Origin: Roseovarius sp. THAF27
Lineage (GTDB): Bacteria; Pseudomonadota; Alphaproteobacteria; Rhodobacterales; Rhodobacteraceae
DNA: 64,000 bases
Reading direction: 5' to 3'
Assembly (NCBI RefSeq): GCF_009363655.1
Contig: NZ_CP045393.1
Location: 3,472,001 to 3,536,000 of the forward strand
The notes beneath the pieces were generated by a model. It ran no database searches. It was not told where the DNA came from and worked only from the letters and a program-made list of their open reading frames with translations. Positions 26,111 to 34,889 of this stretch are shown one piece after another. Both the position numbers and the translations under genes were made by a program. Every line of letters begins with the position of its first letter. Positions within the stretch are counted from its first letter, which is position 1.

Positions 26111-27391
26111 TTAATTATAGAAATAATCCACCAGGAATAGTGGGATGGACGGGATGTACGTGCACATCAGGAGCACGGTCAACAGAACCGCGACAAAGTA
26201 GATGTTGACCTTGCTCACTTCCCAGATGTTCGCCCGCGCCACCGCACATGCCGTGATCAGAACACTGGCCACGGGCGGCGTTTGTTGCCCGATGGCAAGG
26301 TTCAGCGTGACAACAAGCCCAAAGTGGATCGGGTTGATGTCAACAGCCTCGATCAACGGGATGACAATCGGCACGACGAGGATGATGGCCGCAGCCGAAT
26401 GCAGGAAAAACCCGATGATCAGGAAGAAGAAGTTCAGGATCAGCAGGATCAACCACTTGTTTTCCGTGAGGCTCAAGATCCCCGCCGCCAGTTCCTGAGG
26501 ATACTGTGCGCGCGTCAGAAACCCGCCCATCACCACAGATGCCGCCACCAGCAGCATGACCACCGCCGTCTGCATGCCACCGTCGAGCATCGACTGCTGC
26601 AGATGTTTGAAATCCACCTGGCGATACCACAGGCTGATCGCGATGGCTGCCAGAACGGCAAGGCCCGCGGCCTCGGTCGCCGTGACGTAGCCGCCAAAGA
26701 TGCCGCCCAGGATGATGACCGGCAGCGCGAAGGTCGGCAGCGCGTCAACGAACGTCTCCCACACGCGACGGCCCGAAAACGCCTCCTCGCGCGGCAGGTC
26801 GTAGCGACGGGCGAAGTAATAGGCGACGCCCATCAGACCCGCCGCGCCCATCACCCCCGGAACCACGCCGGCCACGAACAGCTGCTCGACCGAAACATTG
26901 GCCGAGGTCGCGTAAAGGATCATCGGGATCGAGGGCGGAATGATGATCGCAAGAGACGCCGAAGACGACGTCACAGCCGCGGCGAGCGCGCCGGAATACC
27001 CACGCTTCTTCATTTGCGGGATCAGCACCGACCCCATCGCCGCCACGTCCGCAACGGCAGAGCCGGATATTTCGGCAAAGAACAGCGACACACCGATATT
27101 GACATGCGCCAGCCCGCCCCTGATGAAGCCGATGAGGGCCGCCACGAAATTGATCAGCCGGTCGGTGATACCGCCGGCGTTCATGATTGCGCCGGCAAGC
27201 ACGAACATCGGGATCGCGATAAGCGAGAACTTGGTCGCGCCGCTATACATGTCCAGCGCGACATTCACGAGCGAGTTGGTGCCTTCGAGCGCCAGCAGCC
27301 CTCCGATCGCGGACACGGCCAGCGCAATTGCGATCGGCACGTTCAGACAGATCATCGCGACCATCGCGATGAAGATACCGAGCATCAGCAT
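26111..27391 (-). CDS. TRAP transporter large membrane subunit (DctM), system 2
   Basis: 426-residue polytopic protein. Visible hallmarks: AIPMFVLAGAIMNAGGITDR, ISGSAVADVAAMGSVLIPQM, IIIPPSIPMILYA, and TATEAAGLAVLAAIAISL. The start at 27391 gives an ATGA overlap with the DctQ gene. The frame remains open upstream, but that part lies within DctQ. The GlcG-like gene follows 59 bases downstream. Confidence 0.92.
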   Translation of the reverse strand: MLMLGIFIAMVAMICLNVPIAIALAVSAIGGLLALEGTNSLVNVALDMYSGATKFSLIAIPMFVLAGAIMNAGGITDRLINFVAALIGFIRGGLAHVNIGVSLFFAEISGSAVADVAAMGSVLIPQMKKRGYSGALAAAVTSSSASLAIIIPPSIPMILYATSANVSVEQLFVAGVVPGVMGAAGLMGVAYYFARRYDLPREEAFSGRRVWETFVDALPTFALPVIILGGIFGGYVTATEAAGLAVLAAIAISLWYRQVDFKHLQQSMLDGGMQTAVVMLLVAASVVMGGFLTRAQYPQELAAGILSLTENKWLILLILNFFFLIIGFFLHSAAAIILVVPIVIPLIEAVDINPIHFGLVVTLNLAIGQQTPPVASVLITACAVARANIWEVSKVNIYFVAVLLTVLLMCTYIPSIPLFLVDYFYN

Positions 27392-27933
27392 CAGGCGTTC
27401 CCCGCTTTCTTCATTTCGGTTTCGACCTCTTCCTCGATCTCGGCATGTTCGAGCGACACGCCGGCGGCCGTCTTGCGCCAATAATCAGGAAGACTCAGCG
27501 CCTGGCATATCAGGAACAGGATCGCACCGACCGGGATCACCGATTGGGTGAAACTGACAGGCACCCATGTGACCGATACAAGCGACATGCCCCCGAGGAT
27601 CGACATGACCGTGAACCCTGCCCAGGCCAGAAGGATGAAAAAGCCGGCGGTCGTGGCCTCGGCCAACGCCACTGCCCACATGCGCGCGGGCATGGGGATC
27701 GCAAGCAGCACAGTATCAAAGCCGATATGGCGACGCCGCAAAGCGGCCAGCGCCGAGCCGTAATAGGTGATCCATGCCAACAGGATGGCGGCGATCTCGT
27801 CGTACCAGGCCAAGCTTGACCCCAGAAGACGGTAAATCACCGCGACGACGACGATGGCGGTCAGGATAACCATGAGAAAGACCACGAAGTACTCCAGGGC
27901 GACTTCGAAGAATTTACGCAGTGAGTTGAACAT
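27391..27933 (-). CDS. TRAP transporter small membrane subunit (DctQ), system 2
   Basis: 180 residues with four predicted helices. The family motif AWYDEIAAILLAWITYYG follows the first helix and RRRHIGFD comes next. The C-terminal tail is unusually acidic (EHAEIEEEVETEMKK), probably cytoplasmic. It is separated from the binding-protein gene by 107 bases that contain two hairpins. Confidence 0.88.
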   Translation of the reverse strand: MFNSLRKFFEVALEYFVVFLMVILTAIVVVAVIYRLLGSSLAWYDEIAAILLAWITYYGSALAALRRRHIGFDTVLLAIPMPARMWAVALAEATTAGFFILLAWAGFTVMSILGGMSLVSVTWVPVSFTQSVIPVGAILFLICQALSLPDYWRKTAAGVSLEHAEIEEEVETEMKKAGNA

Positions 27934-27944
27934 GATGGGTCCCT

Positions 27945-27963
27945 GCCGGGCGGCGTGCCCGGC
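27945..27963 (-). repeat. Hairpin next to the DctQ start, system 2
   Basis: Arms GCCGGGC and GCCCGGC around a 5-base loop, 12 bases upstream of the DctQ start. It might limit translation of the membrane subunits or stabilise processed mRNA ends. Confidence 0.5.
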
Positions 27964-28004
27964 GATAGTCTTGCGACGTTTGGTGCTCAGGTGCAGCAGT
28001 GTTT

Positions 28005-28030
28005 GCAGGGGGTCGCTGACGGCCCCCTGC
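28005..28030 (-). repeat. Stem-loop after the system 2 binding-protein gene
   Basis: Arms GCAGGGGG and CCCCCTGC (8 perfect pairs, extendable by two inner pairs) lie 10 bases after the DctP stop. There is no U-run, so it is more likely an mRNA-stabilising or partly terminating element than a full terminator. Confidence 0.6.
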
Positions 28031-28040
28031 GCAGTCGGGA

Positions 28041-29021
28041 TCAGGAACCGGAAGCGAGGCTCTGAATTTTCTCGATCAGCTCCGCACCGCCGTCGACAGT
28101 CGTAGCGAACTCTTCATAGATCGGCGCCGAGGCATCGATGAAGGCCTGGTTGTCGGCTTCGTTGACCTCGACCCCGGCCTCGCGGATCACCTCGAGAAGT
28201 TCGGTCTCCAGCTTCGCCGCGTGCTCATAGACGAAGTTCTGCGTCTCGGCACCGCACGCTTCAAGCTCGGCACGTACGTCCTCAGGCAGCTTCTGCCACT
28301 GGTTTTCGGCCACGAGGACATAGCCCGGCGTGTAGACGTGCCCGGTGATCGAGAGGTACTCCTGCACCTCCTGGAACTTGGCCGATGCGATCTGCGCATA
28401 GGGGTTTTCCTGACCGTCGATCACCTTGGTCTGCAACGCGGTGAAAACCTCCGAGAACGCCATCGGCGTCGGGTTCGCACCATACAGCTGGAACATCTTC
28501 ACACGCCATTCGCCGTTCGGCGTGCGCAGCTTGACGCCCTCCAAGTCCTCGGGCTTGTTGATCGGACGCACATTATTGGTGATGTGGCGGAACCCGTTCT
28601 CGAAGTAACCGATGATCCGGTATCCCTCACGCTGCGCCGCCGCTTGGAATACGTCGCCCAACTCGGCCTGGATACGGCGCATGTGATCGCGATCCTTGAC
28701 TATATAGGGCATCTCGAACACGCCGAATTCCGGCGCGACCGACGACATCACCGAGGAGGGCAGAGAGAAATCCACCTGCCCCAGCTTCAGCTTTTGCAGC
28801 AGTTCGCGGTCCTTGCCCAGCTGGCTGGCACCGAAGGTCTGCACCTCGGCCTTGTCGCCCAGCTTGCCATTCGCGCACTCGGCAAAGGCGTCCGCGGAGG
28901 CCTCGAAGAGCGATCCGGGGTTGCCGACATGGCCGAAGCGCAGGGTCATGTCCGCCGCACTTGCGGCAAGCGGCATGGCAATCGCCGCCGCACTGGCCAG
29001 GATGGTTGCTTTGAAAGTCAT
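28041..29021 (-). CDS. TRAP transporter substrate-binding protein (DctP), system 2
   Basis: 326 residues with a Sec signal (ILASAAAIAMPLAASAA, cleavage near residue 22). The ligand-binding stretch GVKLRTPNGEW holds the conserved Arg, and FSEVFTALQTKVIDGQENP is the usual hinge. GYFENGFRHITNN is typical of binders of C4-dicarboxylates and other small hydroxy/keto acids. GGGAGGAG precedes the ATG. It lies 33 bases after the aminotransferase gene in the same operon, so the cargo probably feeds 2-oxo or hydroxyacid metabolism. Confidence 0.92.
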   Translation of the reverse strand: MTFKATILASAAAIAMPLAASAADMTLRFGHVGNPGSLFEASADAFAECANGKLGDKAEVQTFGASQLGKDRELLQKLKLGQVDFSLPSSVMSSVAPEFGVFEMPYIVKDRDHMRRIQAELGDVFQAAAQREGYRIIGYFENGFRHITNNVRPINKPEDLEGVKLRTPNGEWRVKMFQLYGANPTPMAFSEVFTALQTKVIDGQENPYAQIASAKFQEVQEYLSITGHVYTPGYVLVAENQWQKLPEDVRAELEACGAETQNFVYEHAAKLETELLEVIREAGVEVNEADNQAFIDASAPIYEEFATTVDGGAELIEKIQSLASGS

Positions 29022-29054
29022 AGTTTCTCCTCCCTTATTGCTCCTCCCAGAGCG

Positions 29055-30242
29055 TTACTCCGCGGCAAACCGCGTATTATCTGACTTTTTCAGATGCTCC
29101 ATCGCCGCTTGTGCGCCGCCGGACTGGTGCGGGACGCCAGCCTTTTCCAGCCCCATCTCGACACCGGACAGCGTGGCCATCAGCATCAGGTCGTTGAAAT
29201 CACCCAGGTGCCCGATGCGGAACACCTTGTCGGCCACTTTTGACAGTCCGTTGCCAAGCGAGATGTCATAGTGCTTCAGTGTCGTCGCGCGGAACGCATC
29301 GGCCGAATGCCCTTGCGGGACCAGAACCGCGGTCAAAACCCCGGATTCCTGCCCCTGCCTGGCGCAAAGCACTTCCAGCCCCCACGCCCGCACCGCGGCG
29401 CGCGTCGCGGCACCATGCCGTGCGTGGCGCTCAAAGACGTTGTCCAGACCTTCCTCATGCAGCATGTCGATCGCTTCGTTCAAACCATACAGCAGGTTCG
29501 TTCCGGGCGTGTACGGGAAATACCCCGTGGCGTTTGGCCCGACCATGTCGTGCCAGTCCCAATAGCTGCGCGGCATGGTTACCGACTTGGCATGCTCCAG
29601 CGCCCGGTCGCTCACGGCGTTGAAGCTCAGCCCGGGCGGCAGCATCAGCCCCTTCTGAGAGCCCGACACGCACACATCGACACCCCATTCATCGAAACGG
29701 AAGTCGACCGAGGCAAGGCCCGAGATCGAATCGACCATAAAGAGTGCCGGATGGCCCGCCGCGTCGATCGCCTTGCGCACCTCCTCGATCGGCGACACAG
29801 ACCCCGTCGAGGTTTCGTTATGCACGACGCAGACCGCCTTGATCTCGTGGTCCTTGTCCTCGCGCAGACGCGCCTCGATCCGGTCGGGCTCGGCCCCGCC
29901 GCGCCAATCACCTTCCAGAAACTCCGGCTCCAGCCCGATCTTGCGCGCCATCTTGCTCCACAGCGTCGCGAAGTGCCCGGTTTCGAACATCAACACCTTG
30001 TCGCCCGGCGACAGCGTATTCACCAGCGCCGCCTCCCACGCGCCAGTGCCCGAGGACGGGAAGATGAACACGTTCTGCTCGGTCTTGAAGATGGTCTTCA
30101 TGCCGTCCAGCGCCTTCTTGCCGACATCGGCAAAATCGGGGCCGCGATGGTCGATGGTCTGCTGCCCGATCGCTTTTAGTATTCGGTCTGGCACGGCACT
30201 CGGGCCGGGAATTTGCAGGAAATGTCTGCCAGCTTGGCGCAT
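29055..30242 (-). CDS. Serine/alanine-glyoxylate aminotransferase family enzyme
   Basis: 395-residue class V PLP aminotransferase. The N-terminus HFLQIPGPSAVPDRIL and the block FPSSGTGAWEAALVNTLSPG mark the serine/alanine-glyoxylate group. The PLP-binding lysine is Lys197 in VSGSQKGLMLPPGLS. It transfers an amino group from serine, alanine or aspartate to glyoxylate. It differs from the aspartate-glyoxylate enzyme (BhcA) of the beta-hydroxyaspartate cycle, and no bhcB, bhcC or bhcD genes are visible here. GGAAGGA lies 9 bases upstream of the ATG. It leads the operon running through TRAP system 2 to the GlcG-like gene. Confidence 0.87.
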   Translation of the reverse strand: MRQAGRHFLQIPGPSAVPDRILKAIGQQTIDHRGPDFADVGKKALDGMKTIFKTEQNVFIFPSSGTGAWEAALVNTLSPGDKVLMFETGHFATLWSKMARKIGLEPEFLEGDWRGGAEPDRIEARLREDKDHEIKAVCVVHNETSTGSVSPIEEVRKAIDAAGHPALFMVDSISGLASVDFRFDEWGVDVCVSGSQKGLMLPPGLSFNAVSDRALEHAKSVTMPRSYWDWHDMVGPNATGYFPYTPGTNLLYGLNEAIDMLHEEGLDNVFERHARHGAATRAAVRAWGLEVLCARQGQESGVLTAVLVPQGHSADAFRATTLKHYDISLGNGLSKVADKVFRIGHLGDFNDLMLMATLSGVEMGLEKAGVPHQSGGAQAAMEHLKKSDNTRFAAE

Positions 30243-30300
30243 TGCAACTTGTCCTTCCAGGCGCGCCGTTGGTCGGCACGATTTGATGTTGCCTCAGCGT

Positions 30301-30318
30301 AATTATGAATTCATAATT
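30301..30318. promoter_or_regulatory. 18-bp perfect palindrome, candidate GntR operator
   Basis: AATTATGAATTCATAATT is identical on both strands. It lies between the divergent aminotransferase and FAD/Fe-S dehydrogenase genes. A second inverted repeat, TTCAG-TCAA-CTGAA (30317-30330), overlaps its edge. The GntR-type regulator encoded downstream is the obvious candidate to bind it. Confidence 0.6.
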
Positions 30319-30381
30319 CAGTCAACTGAAAAGTTCCGGGTCTGGAATTACGCCCGAAACAGGAAGGGAAAACAGAACACG

Positions 30382-33255
30382 ATGCGCAACAACAGTCGCC
30401 TTTCAAGCCGCTTGAGCCGTGCTGTCGAAGGCTCGGTGATGGCCGATTCCGCTGCGCGCGCCCGCTACGCGACCGACGCATCGATCTACCAGATGATTCC
30501 CGACGCGGTCGTGGTGCCTCGCACCGTGAAGGATATCGAGGCGGCCATGGAAATCGCCCGGGAAGAAGCGGTGCCGGTACTTCCGCGCGGCGGCGGCACC
30601 TCTCAATGCGGCCAGACGGTCAATCGCGCCGTGGTCCTGGACAACACCCGGCACCTGAACCGCATTCTGAACATCGACGCCGAGAACATGACCGCCCGGG
30701 TCGAGCCCGGCCTGGTTCTCGATGAACTGAACCGCGCGCTGAAGCCGCACGGACTCTGGTTTCCCGTCGATCCCTCCACCGCGTCGCGCTGCACGCTCGG
30801 CGGCATGGCCGCCAACAATTCCTCGGGCGGCAAATCCTTGCGCTACGGAATCATGCGCGACAATGTCCGTTCGATCTCGGCCATTCTGCCTGACGGCACC
30901 CGGGCACGTTTCGACACCGACGCCCCCGAACCCGGCAGCTACGCCGACCTGGTGGCCGACATGCGGGCCCTCGGGCGGCGCGAAGCAGACGAGATCGACG
31001 CCCGCTTTCCCAAGGTCCAGCGTCGTGTGGGCGGCTACAATATCGACGCGCTGACGCGCAATGACCTGAACATGGCACATCTGCTCGTCGGCTCGGAAGG
31101 CACGCTGGCCTATTTCACCGAGCTCGAGCTCGGCCTCGCCCGCCTTCCGGGCGAGAAAGTCACCGGGGTTTGCCACTTTCCCACCTTCTACGCGGCGATG
31201 GACGCGGCCCAGCATCTCGTCACGCTCGACCCGCAGGCGGTCGAACTGATCGACGATACGATGGTCGCGCTCGGCCGCGACATACCCCTCTTCCGCAACA
31301 CGATCGAATCCTTCGTCGAGGGCGATCCGGCCGCGCTCCTGCTGGTCGAGTTCGCTGAAGGCAGCGCCGAGGCCAACGCCGCCAAGCTGGCAGAGCTGTC
31401 CCGGATGATGGGCGACCTCGGTTACGCATTCACCAACAACGCCAAGGCATGGGGCGGTGTCGTCCCCGTGACGGACAACACCCTGCAGAGCGCCATCGCC
31501 GAGTATCGCAAATCGGGCCTCAACGTGATGATGTCGATGAAAGAGGCCGGCAAGCCGATTTCCTTCGTCGAGGATTGCGCCGTGGCCCTGCCCGACCTTG
31601 CGGAATACACCCAGGGGCTGACCGATATCTTCACGCGCCACGGCACGAAGGGCACGTGGTATGCTCACGCGTCGGTCGGCTGCCTCCACGTGAGGCCCGT
31701 GCTCAACATGCGGCAGGACAAGGACGTCAGGACCATGCGGTCCATCGCCGAGGAAGCCTTCGACCTGGTCAGGACGTACAAGGGGTCGCATTCCGGCGAA
31801 CACGGCGACGGGATCGTACGGTCGGAATTCCACGAAAAGATGTTCGGCCCGCGCATCGTCTCGGCCTTCGAGGAGGTCAAGGCGCGGTTCGATCCGGGCG
31901 GCCTCATGAACCCCGGCAAGATCGTGCACGCCCCTGCGATGGATGATCGTCGCGTCTTCCGCTACGGGCCGGACTATGACGTGCCGGAGTTCGAGACCGC
32001 GCTCGACTGGTCCGCGTGGCCGGGCGCCGGGGGCGGCTTTCAGGGCGCGGTCGAGATGTGCAACAACAACGGTGCCTGCCGCAAACTCAAGGGCGGCGTC
32101 ATGTGCCCGTCTTTCCGCGCCACCCGGAACGAGCGCGACGCGACGCGCGGACGCGCCAACACGCTGCGGTTCGCGATCAGCGGGCAAATGCCCGGCGGGC
32201 TGACCTCGGACGCCATGGCCGACACGATGAAATACTGCGTGTCCTGCAAGGCGTGCCGCCGCGAATGCCCCACCGGCGTCGACATGGCCCGCATGAAGAT
32301 CGAAGTCCTGGCCGCCCGGCGCCGGAACTCCGGCCTCACGCTCGCGGACAAGCTGGTGGGCTACCTGCCCCGCTACGCGCCAACGGCGGCCCGGCTCGCG
32401 TGGCTCATGAACCTGCGCAACAAGATCGGCCCGGTGCGCAAGCTGACCGAAAAGATTACAGGAGTGTCGCACCGCCGTGACCTTCCGGTCTGGTCCTCGA
32501 ATCCGTTCCGCGATGACGAGGCGCAGGATGCCAACCCCGATGTCCTGCTGTTCGCGGATGTCTTCAATCGCTACTTCGAACCAGAGAACCTGCGCGCCGC
32601 AATCCGTGTCCTTCGCGCGGCCGGCAAGCGCGTCGCGGTGGCCCGCGATGACAGCGGCAGGTCGCTCGATTGCGGACGCACCCTGCTGGCAGTTGGATGC
32701 GTCGACGAGGCCCGTTCTGAGGCGCAACGCGTCATCGACGCGACAAAGGCGGCCGTGGCAAACGGGATTCCCTTGGTCGGGCTCGAACCTTCGTCGATCC
32801 TGACAGTCCGCGACGAGTTCCTGGCACTTTGCCCCGGCCACGAGGCGCAGGCGCTGGCTACGGCCACGCAAACGTTCGAGGAATATCTCGTCCAAGCCGC
32901 AGACCTTCCGATGCAGCCGATTGACCGCCCGATCTACGTGCACGGCCATTGCCATCAGAAGTCCCACGATGCCGTCAATCCGATGCTCGACCTGCTCAAT
33001 CGCATCCCCGACGCAGACGTAAACATGATAGAAAGCAGCTGTTGCGGCATGGCCGGCGCCTTCGGCTACGCGCCCGAGACCATTGACGTGTCGCTCAAGA
33101 TGGCCGGCCTCGATCTCTTTCCGGCGCTGGATGCGGCGCCGAAGGATGCGTTCATCGTGGCCGACGGAACCTCCTGCCGGCATCAGATTGCCGACGGCAC
33201 GCCCCGGCGCGCGCTGCACGTGGCACGCTTGCTGGATCAAGTAATTGAATATTAG
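30382..33255 (+). CDS. FAD-linked oxidase / Fe-S 2-hydroxyacid dehydrogenase fusion (YdiJ-like)
   Basis: 957 residues, three parts. An FAD-binding PCMH domain comes first (VPVLPRGGGTSQCGQ, LGGMAANNSSGGKS). Next is an FAD-oxidase C-terminal domain with the metal-binding GSHSGEHGDG loop. Then come two 4Fe-4S clusters (CNNNGAC...MCPS, and Cys619/622/625/629) followed by a CCG-type C-terminal part (HGHCHQKS, SSCCGMAG). The layout matches D-2-hydroxyglutarate/D-lactate-type dehydrogenases that pass electrons to quinone. The ATG at 30382 is preferred; the frame is open upstream to 29773, but that part is antisense to the aminotransferase. GntR follows 9 bases after the stop. Confidence 0.9.
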   Translation: MRNNSRLSSRLSRAVEGSVMADSAARARYATDASIYQMIPDAVVVPRTVKDIEAAMEIAREEAVPVLPRGGGTSQCGQTVNRAVVLDNTRHLNRILNIDAENMTARVEPGLVLDELNRALKPHGLWFPVDPSTASRCTLGGMAANNSSGGKSLRYGIMRDNVRSISAILPDGTRARFDTDAPEPGSYADLVADMRALGRREADEIDARFPKVQRRVGGYNIDALTRNDLNMAHLLVGSEGTLAYFTELELGLARLPGEKVTGVCHFPTFYAAMDAAQHLVTLDPQAVELIDDTMVALGRDIPLFRNTIESFVEGDPAALLLVEFAEGSAEANAAKLAELSRMMGDLGYAFTNNAKAWGGVVPVTDNTLQSAIAEYRKSGLNVMMSMKEAGKPISFVEDCAVALPDLAEYTQGLTDIFTRHGTKGTWYAHASVGCLHVRPVLNMRQDKDVRTMRSIAEEAFDLVRTYKGSHSGEHGDGIVRSEFHEKMFGPRIVSAFEEVKARFDPGGLMNPGKIVHAPAMDDRRVFRYGPDYDVPEFETALDWSAWPGAGGGFQGAVEMCNNNGACRKLKGGVMCPSFRATRNERDATRGRANTLRFAISGQMPGGLTSDAMADTMKYCVSCKACRRECPTGVDMARMKIEVLAARRRNSGLTLADKLVGYLPRYAPTAARLAWLMNLRNKIGPVRKLTEKITGVSHRRDLPVWSSNPFRDDEAQDANPDVLLFADVFNRYFEPENLRAAIRVLRAAGKRVAVARDDSGRSLDCGRTLLAVGCVDEARSEAQRVIDATKAAVANGIPLVGLEPSSILTVRDEFLALCPGHEAQALATATQTFEEYLVQAADLPMQPIDRPIYVHGHCHQKSHDAVNPMLDLLNRIPDADVNMIESSCCGMAGAFGYAPETIDVSLKMAGLDLFPALDAAPKDAFIVADGTSCRHQIADGTPRRALHVARLLDQVIEY

Positions 33256-33264
33256 GATGCGGTG

Positions 33265-33948
33265 ATGAACCTGAATGAAAGCATCAAGCGACCGACGCTC
33301 CACCAGGAACTGGTCGAGCGATTGCGCAACCTGATCGTGGAAGACGCCCTCAAGCCGGGCGAAAAGGTTCCCGAAAAGGAATTATGCGAAACCTTCGGCG
33401 TCTCCCGGACCCCGCTGCGCGAAGCGCTCAAGGTTCTCGGTTCCGAGGGCTTGGTCATCCTGCAGGCGAACCGGGGCGCACGCGTCGCAGAGGTGACACG
33501 CGCCGAAGTGGAAAGCACGTTTCCCGTGATCGCGGTGCTGGAACAGCTCACCGGTGAACTGGCCTGCCGCAACCTGAGCGATGCCGAGATCCAAGCCATC
33601 GAGAAACGCCACGCCGCGATGGTCAAGGCCTACAAGGCCCGGGACCGCCAGACCTACTTCAAGGCCAACCAGGACATCCACAACGCCCTGCTGATAGGCG
33701 CGCGGAACGAAATCCTGGAAATGCATCACCGCATGCTCGGAATGCGCGTCCGCCGGGCGCGGTTCATGGTCAACCTGTCCGAAGAACGCTGGGCCCAGGC
33801 GATTGAGGAACATGAAGACATAATGGAGAAACTCCGCGCCCGAGATGCGCAGGGGCTCGGTCAGGTCATGAAGACCCACATGATGAACAAGTTCGCGGCG
33901 CACCTGAAGGCGATGGGCTCCGGCGGCCTCGAGTCCGACAGTGCCTGA
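33265..33948 (+). CDS. GntR-family regulator (FCD ligand domain)
   Basis: 227 residues. The winged helix contains EKELCETFGVSRTPLREALK, diagnostic for GntR. The C-terminal helices carry the FCD pattern (Asp/His residues around FKANQDIHNALL and ExHEDIMEKL), which usually binds a carboxylate with a metal. It is co-transcribed with the dehydrogenase gene and probably controls both divergent operons through the palindrome at 30301-30318. A GTG directly before the ATG (33262) is an alternative start. Confidence 0.9.
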   Translation: MNLNESIKRPTLHQELVERLRNLIVEDALKPGEKVPEKELCETFGVSRTPLREALKVLGSEGLVILQANRGARVAEVTRAEVESTFPVIAVLEQLTGELACRNLSDAEIQAIEKRHAAMVKAYKARDRQTYFKANQDIHNALLIGARNEILEMHHRMLGMRVRRARFMVNLSEERWAQAIEEHEDIMEKLRARDAQGLGQVMKTHMMNKFAAHLKAMGSGGLESDSA

Positions 33949-34112
33949 AACGCCTACACCACGATGACTGAACCAACTCCCGAACTAGATGCGCGGTGTG
34001 CACGCCGACGACGGCTCGCAGCCCGCCCGTGCAGGGCGTAGCTCCCGACGCACCGCACCTTGTTCATGTTCCGATCAGCCATGCCCCGTTTTCCTGTGGA
34101 GACCTTCTTGAA

Positions 34113-34889
34113 ATGACAGACGAACTCAACTCGCAGCTTCGCGATAAGACCCTCTGGATCGCGTTCAATCGTCCCGAGGCGCGCAATGCCCTGACCTTCG
34201 CCATGTACGAGGAACTGGCCGACATTTGCGCCAACGTTCCGACGGACGGGTCCGTGCGCGCGGTGGTCATCCACGGCGCGGGCGGCAAGGCCTTCGCGGC
34301 GGGCACAGACATGACGCAGTTTCGCGGCTTCAAGACGGCGCAGGACGCGCATGACTACGAGAACGAGATCACCCGCATCCTGACCGCCGTCGATACTTGT
34401 CCCGTGCCTACCGTGGCCGCCATCCACGGCGCCTGTACCGGCGGTGGTGCCTCGATAGCCGCGGCCTGTGACATCAGGATCGCCAGCGCACAGCTGAAAT
34501 TCGGCTTTCCCATCGCCCGGACGCTCGGCAATTGCCTCAATGCCGGCAACCTGGCCCGGTTGAGCGAACTTATCGGCGCGGGGCGCGTCCGCGAGATGAT
34601 CTTCACCGCGCGCCTGATGACCGCCGACGAGGCACTGGCAGCCGGCCTCGTCTCCGAGGTGCTGAGCGATGAAGACGCCCTGCTGCTGCGTGCCGAGGCT
34701 CTGGCCGAGCATCTTGCGGACATGGCGCCCCTGACCCTGCGGGCCACGAAAGAGGCGATGCGCCGCAACCGCGAGGCGCTCGCTGTGGAAGACAACGATC
34801 TCATCGCCATGTGCTACATGAGCAAGGATTTCAAGCATGGACTCGAAGCTTTCCTGAACAAGACCAAACCCGAATGGAGTGGAGAATGA
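34113..34889 (+). CDS. Enoyl-CoA hydratase/isomerase family protein
   Basis: 258-residue crotonase-fold protein. AFAAGTDMTQF supplies the first oxyanion-hole part and IHGACTGGGASIAAACDIRI the second. The two acidic catalytic residues of true hydratases are not both obvious, so isomerase, hydrolase or carnitine-racemase-like activity is possible. GGAG lies 11 bases before the ATG. The stop overlaps the CoA-transferase gene by 4 bases. The pairing recalls CaiD/CaiB, though similarity in order alone does not prove a carnitine substrate. Confidence 0.84.
   Translation: MTDELNSQLRDKTLWIAFNRPEARNALTFAMYEELADICANVPTDGSVRAVVIHGAGGKAFAAGTDMTQFRGFKTAQDAHDYENEITRILTAVDTCPVPTVAAIHGACTGGGASIAAACDIRIASAQLKFGFPIARTLGNCLNAGNLARLSELIGAGRVREMIFTARLMTADEALAAGLVSEVLSDEDALLLRAEALAEHLADMAPLTLRATKEAMRRNREALAVEDNDLIAMCYMSKDFKHGLEAFLNKTKPEWSGE

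Noticed and set aside
25314..26114. Plus-strand 266-codon open frame
   Set aside because: It runs antisense to the GlcG/HbpS gene and has no recognisable feature.
29055..30242. Aspartate-glyoxylate aminotransferase (BhcA) of the beta-hydroxyaspartate cycle
   Set aside because: The N-terminal signature differs and the companion genes bhcB, bhcC and bhcD are absent nearby.
29773..30381. Upstream extension of the dehydrogenase frame
   Set aside because: The extension is antisense to the aminotransferase and crosses the divergent promoter. The ATG at 30382 starts the recognisable domain.
30403..33303. 966-codon open frame on the minus strand
   Set aside because: It is antisense to the FAD/Fe-S dehydrogenase, has no domain, and reflects GC-rich codon use. 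The same applies to long antisense frames at 41858-43999, 45678-47408 and 60005-62167.
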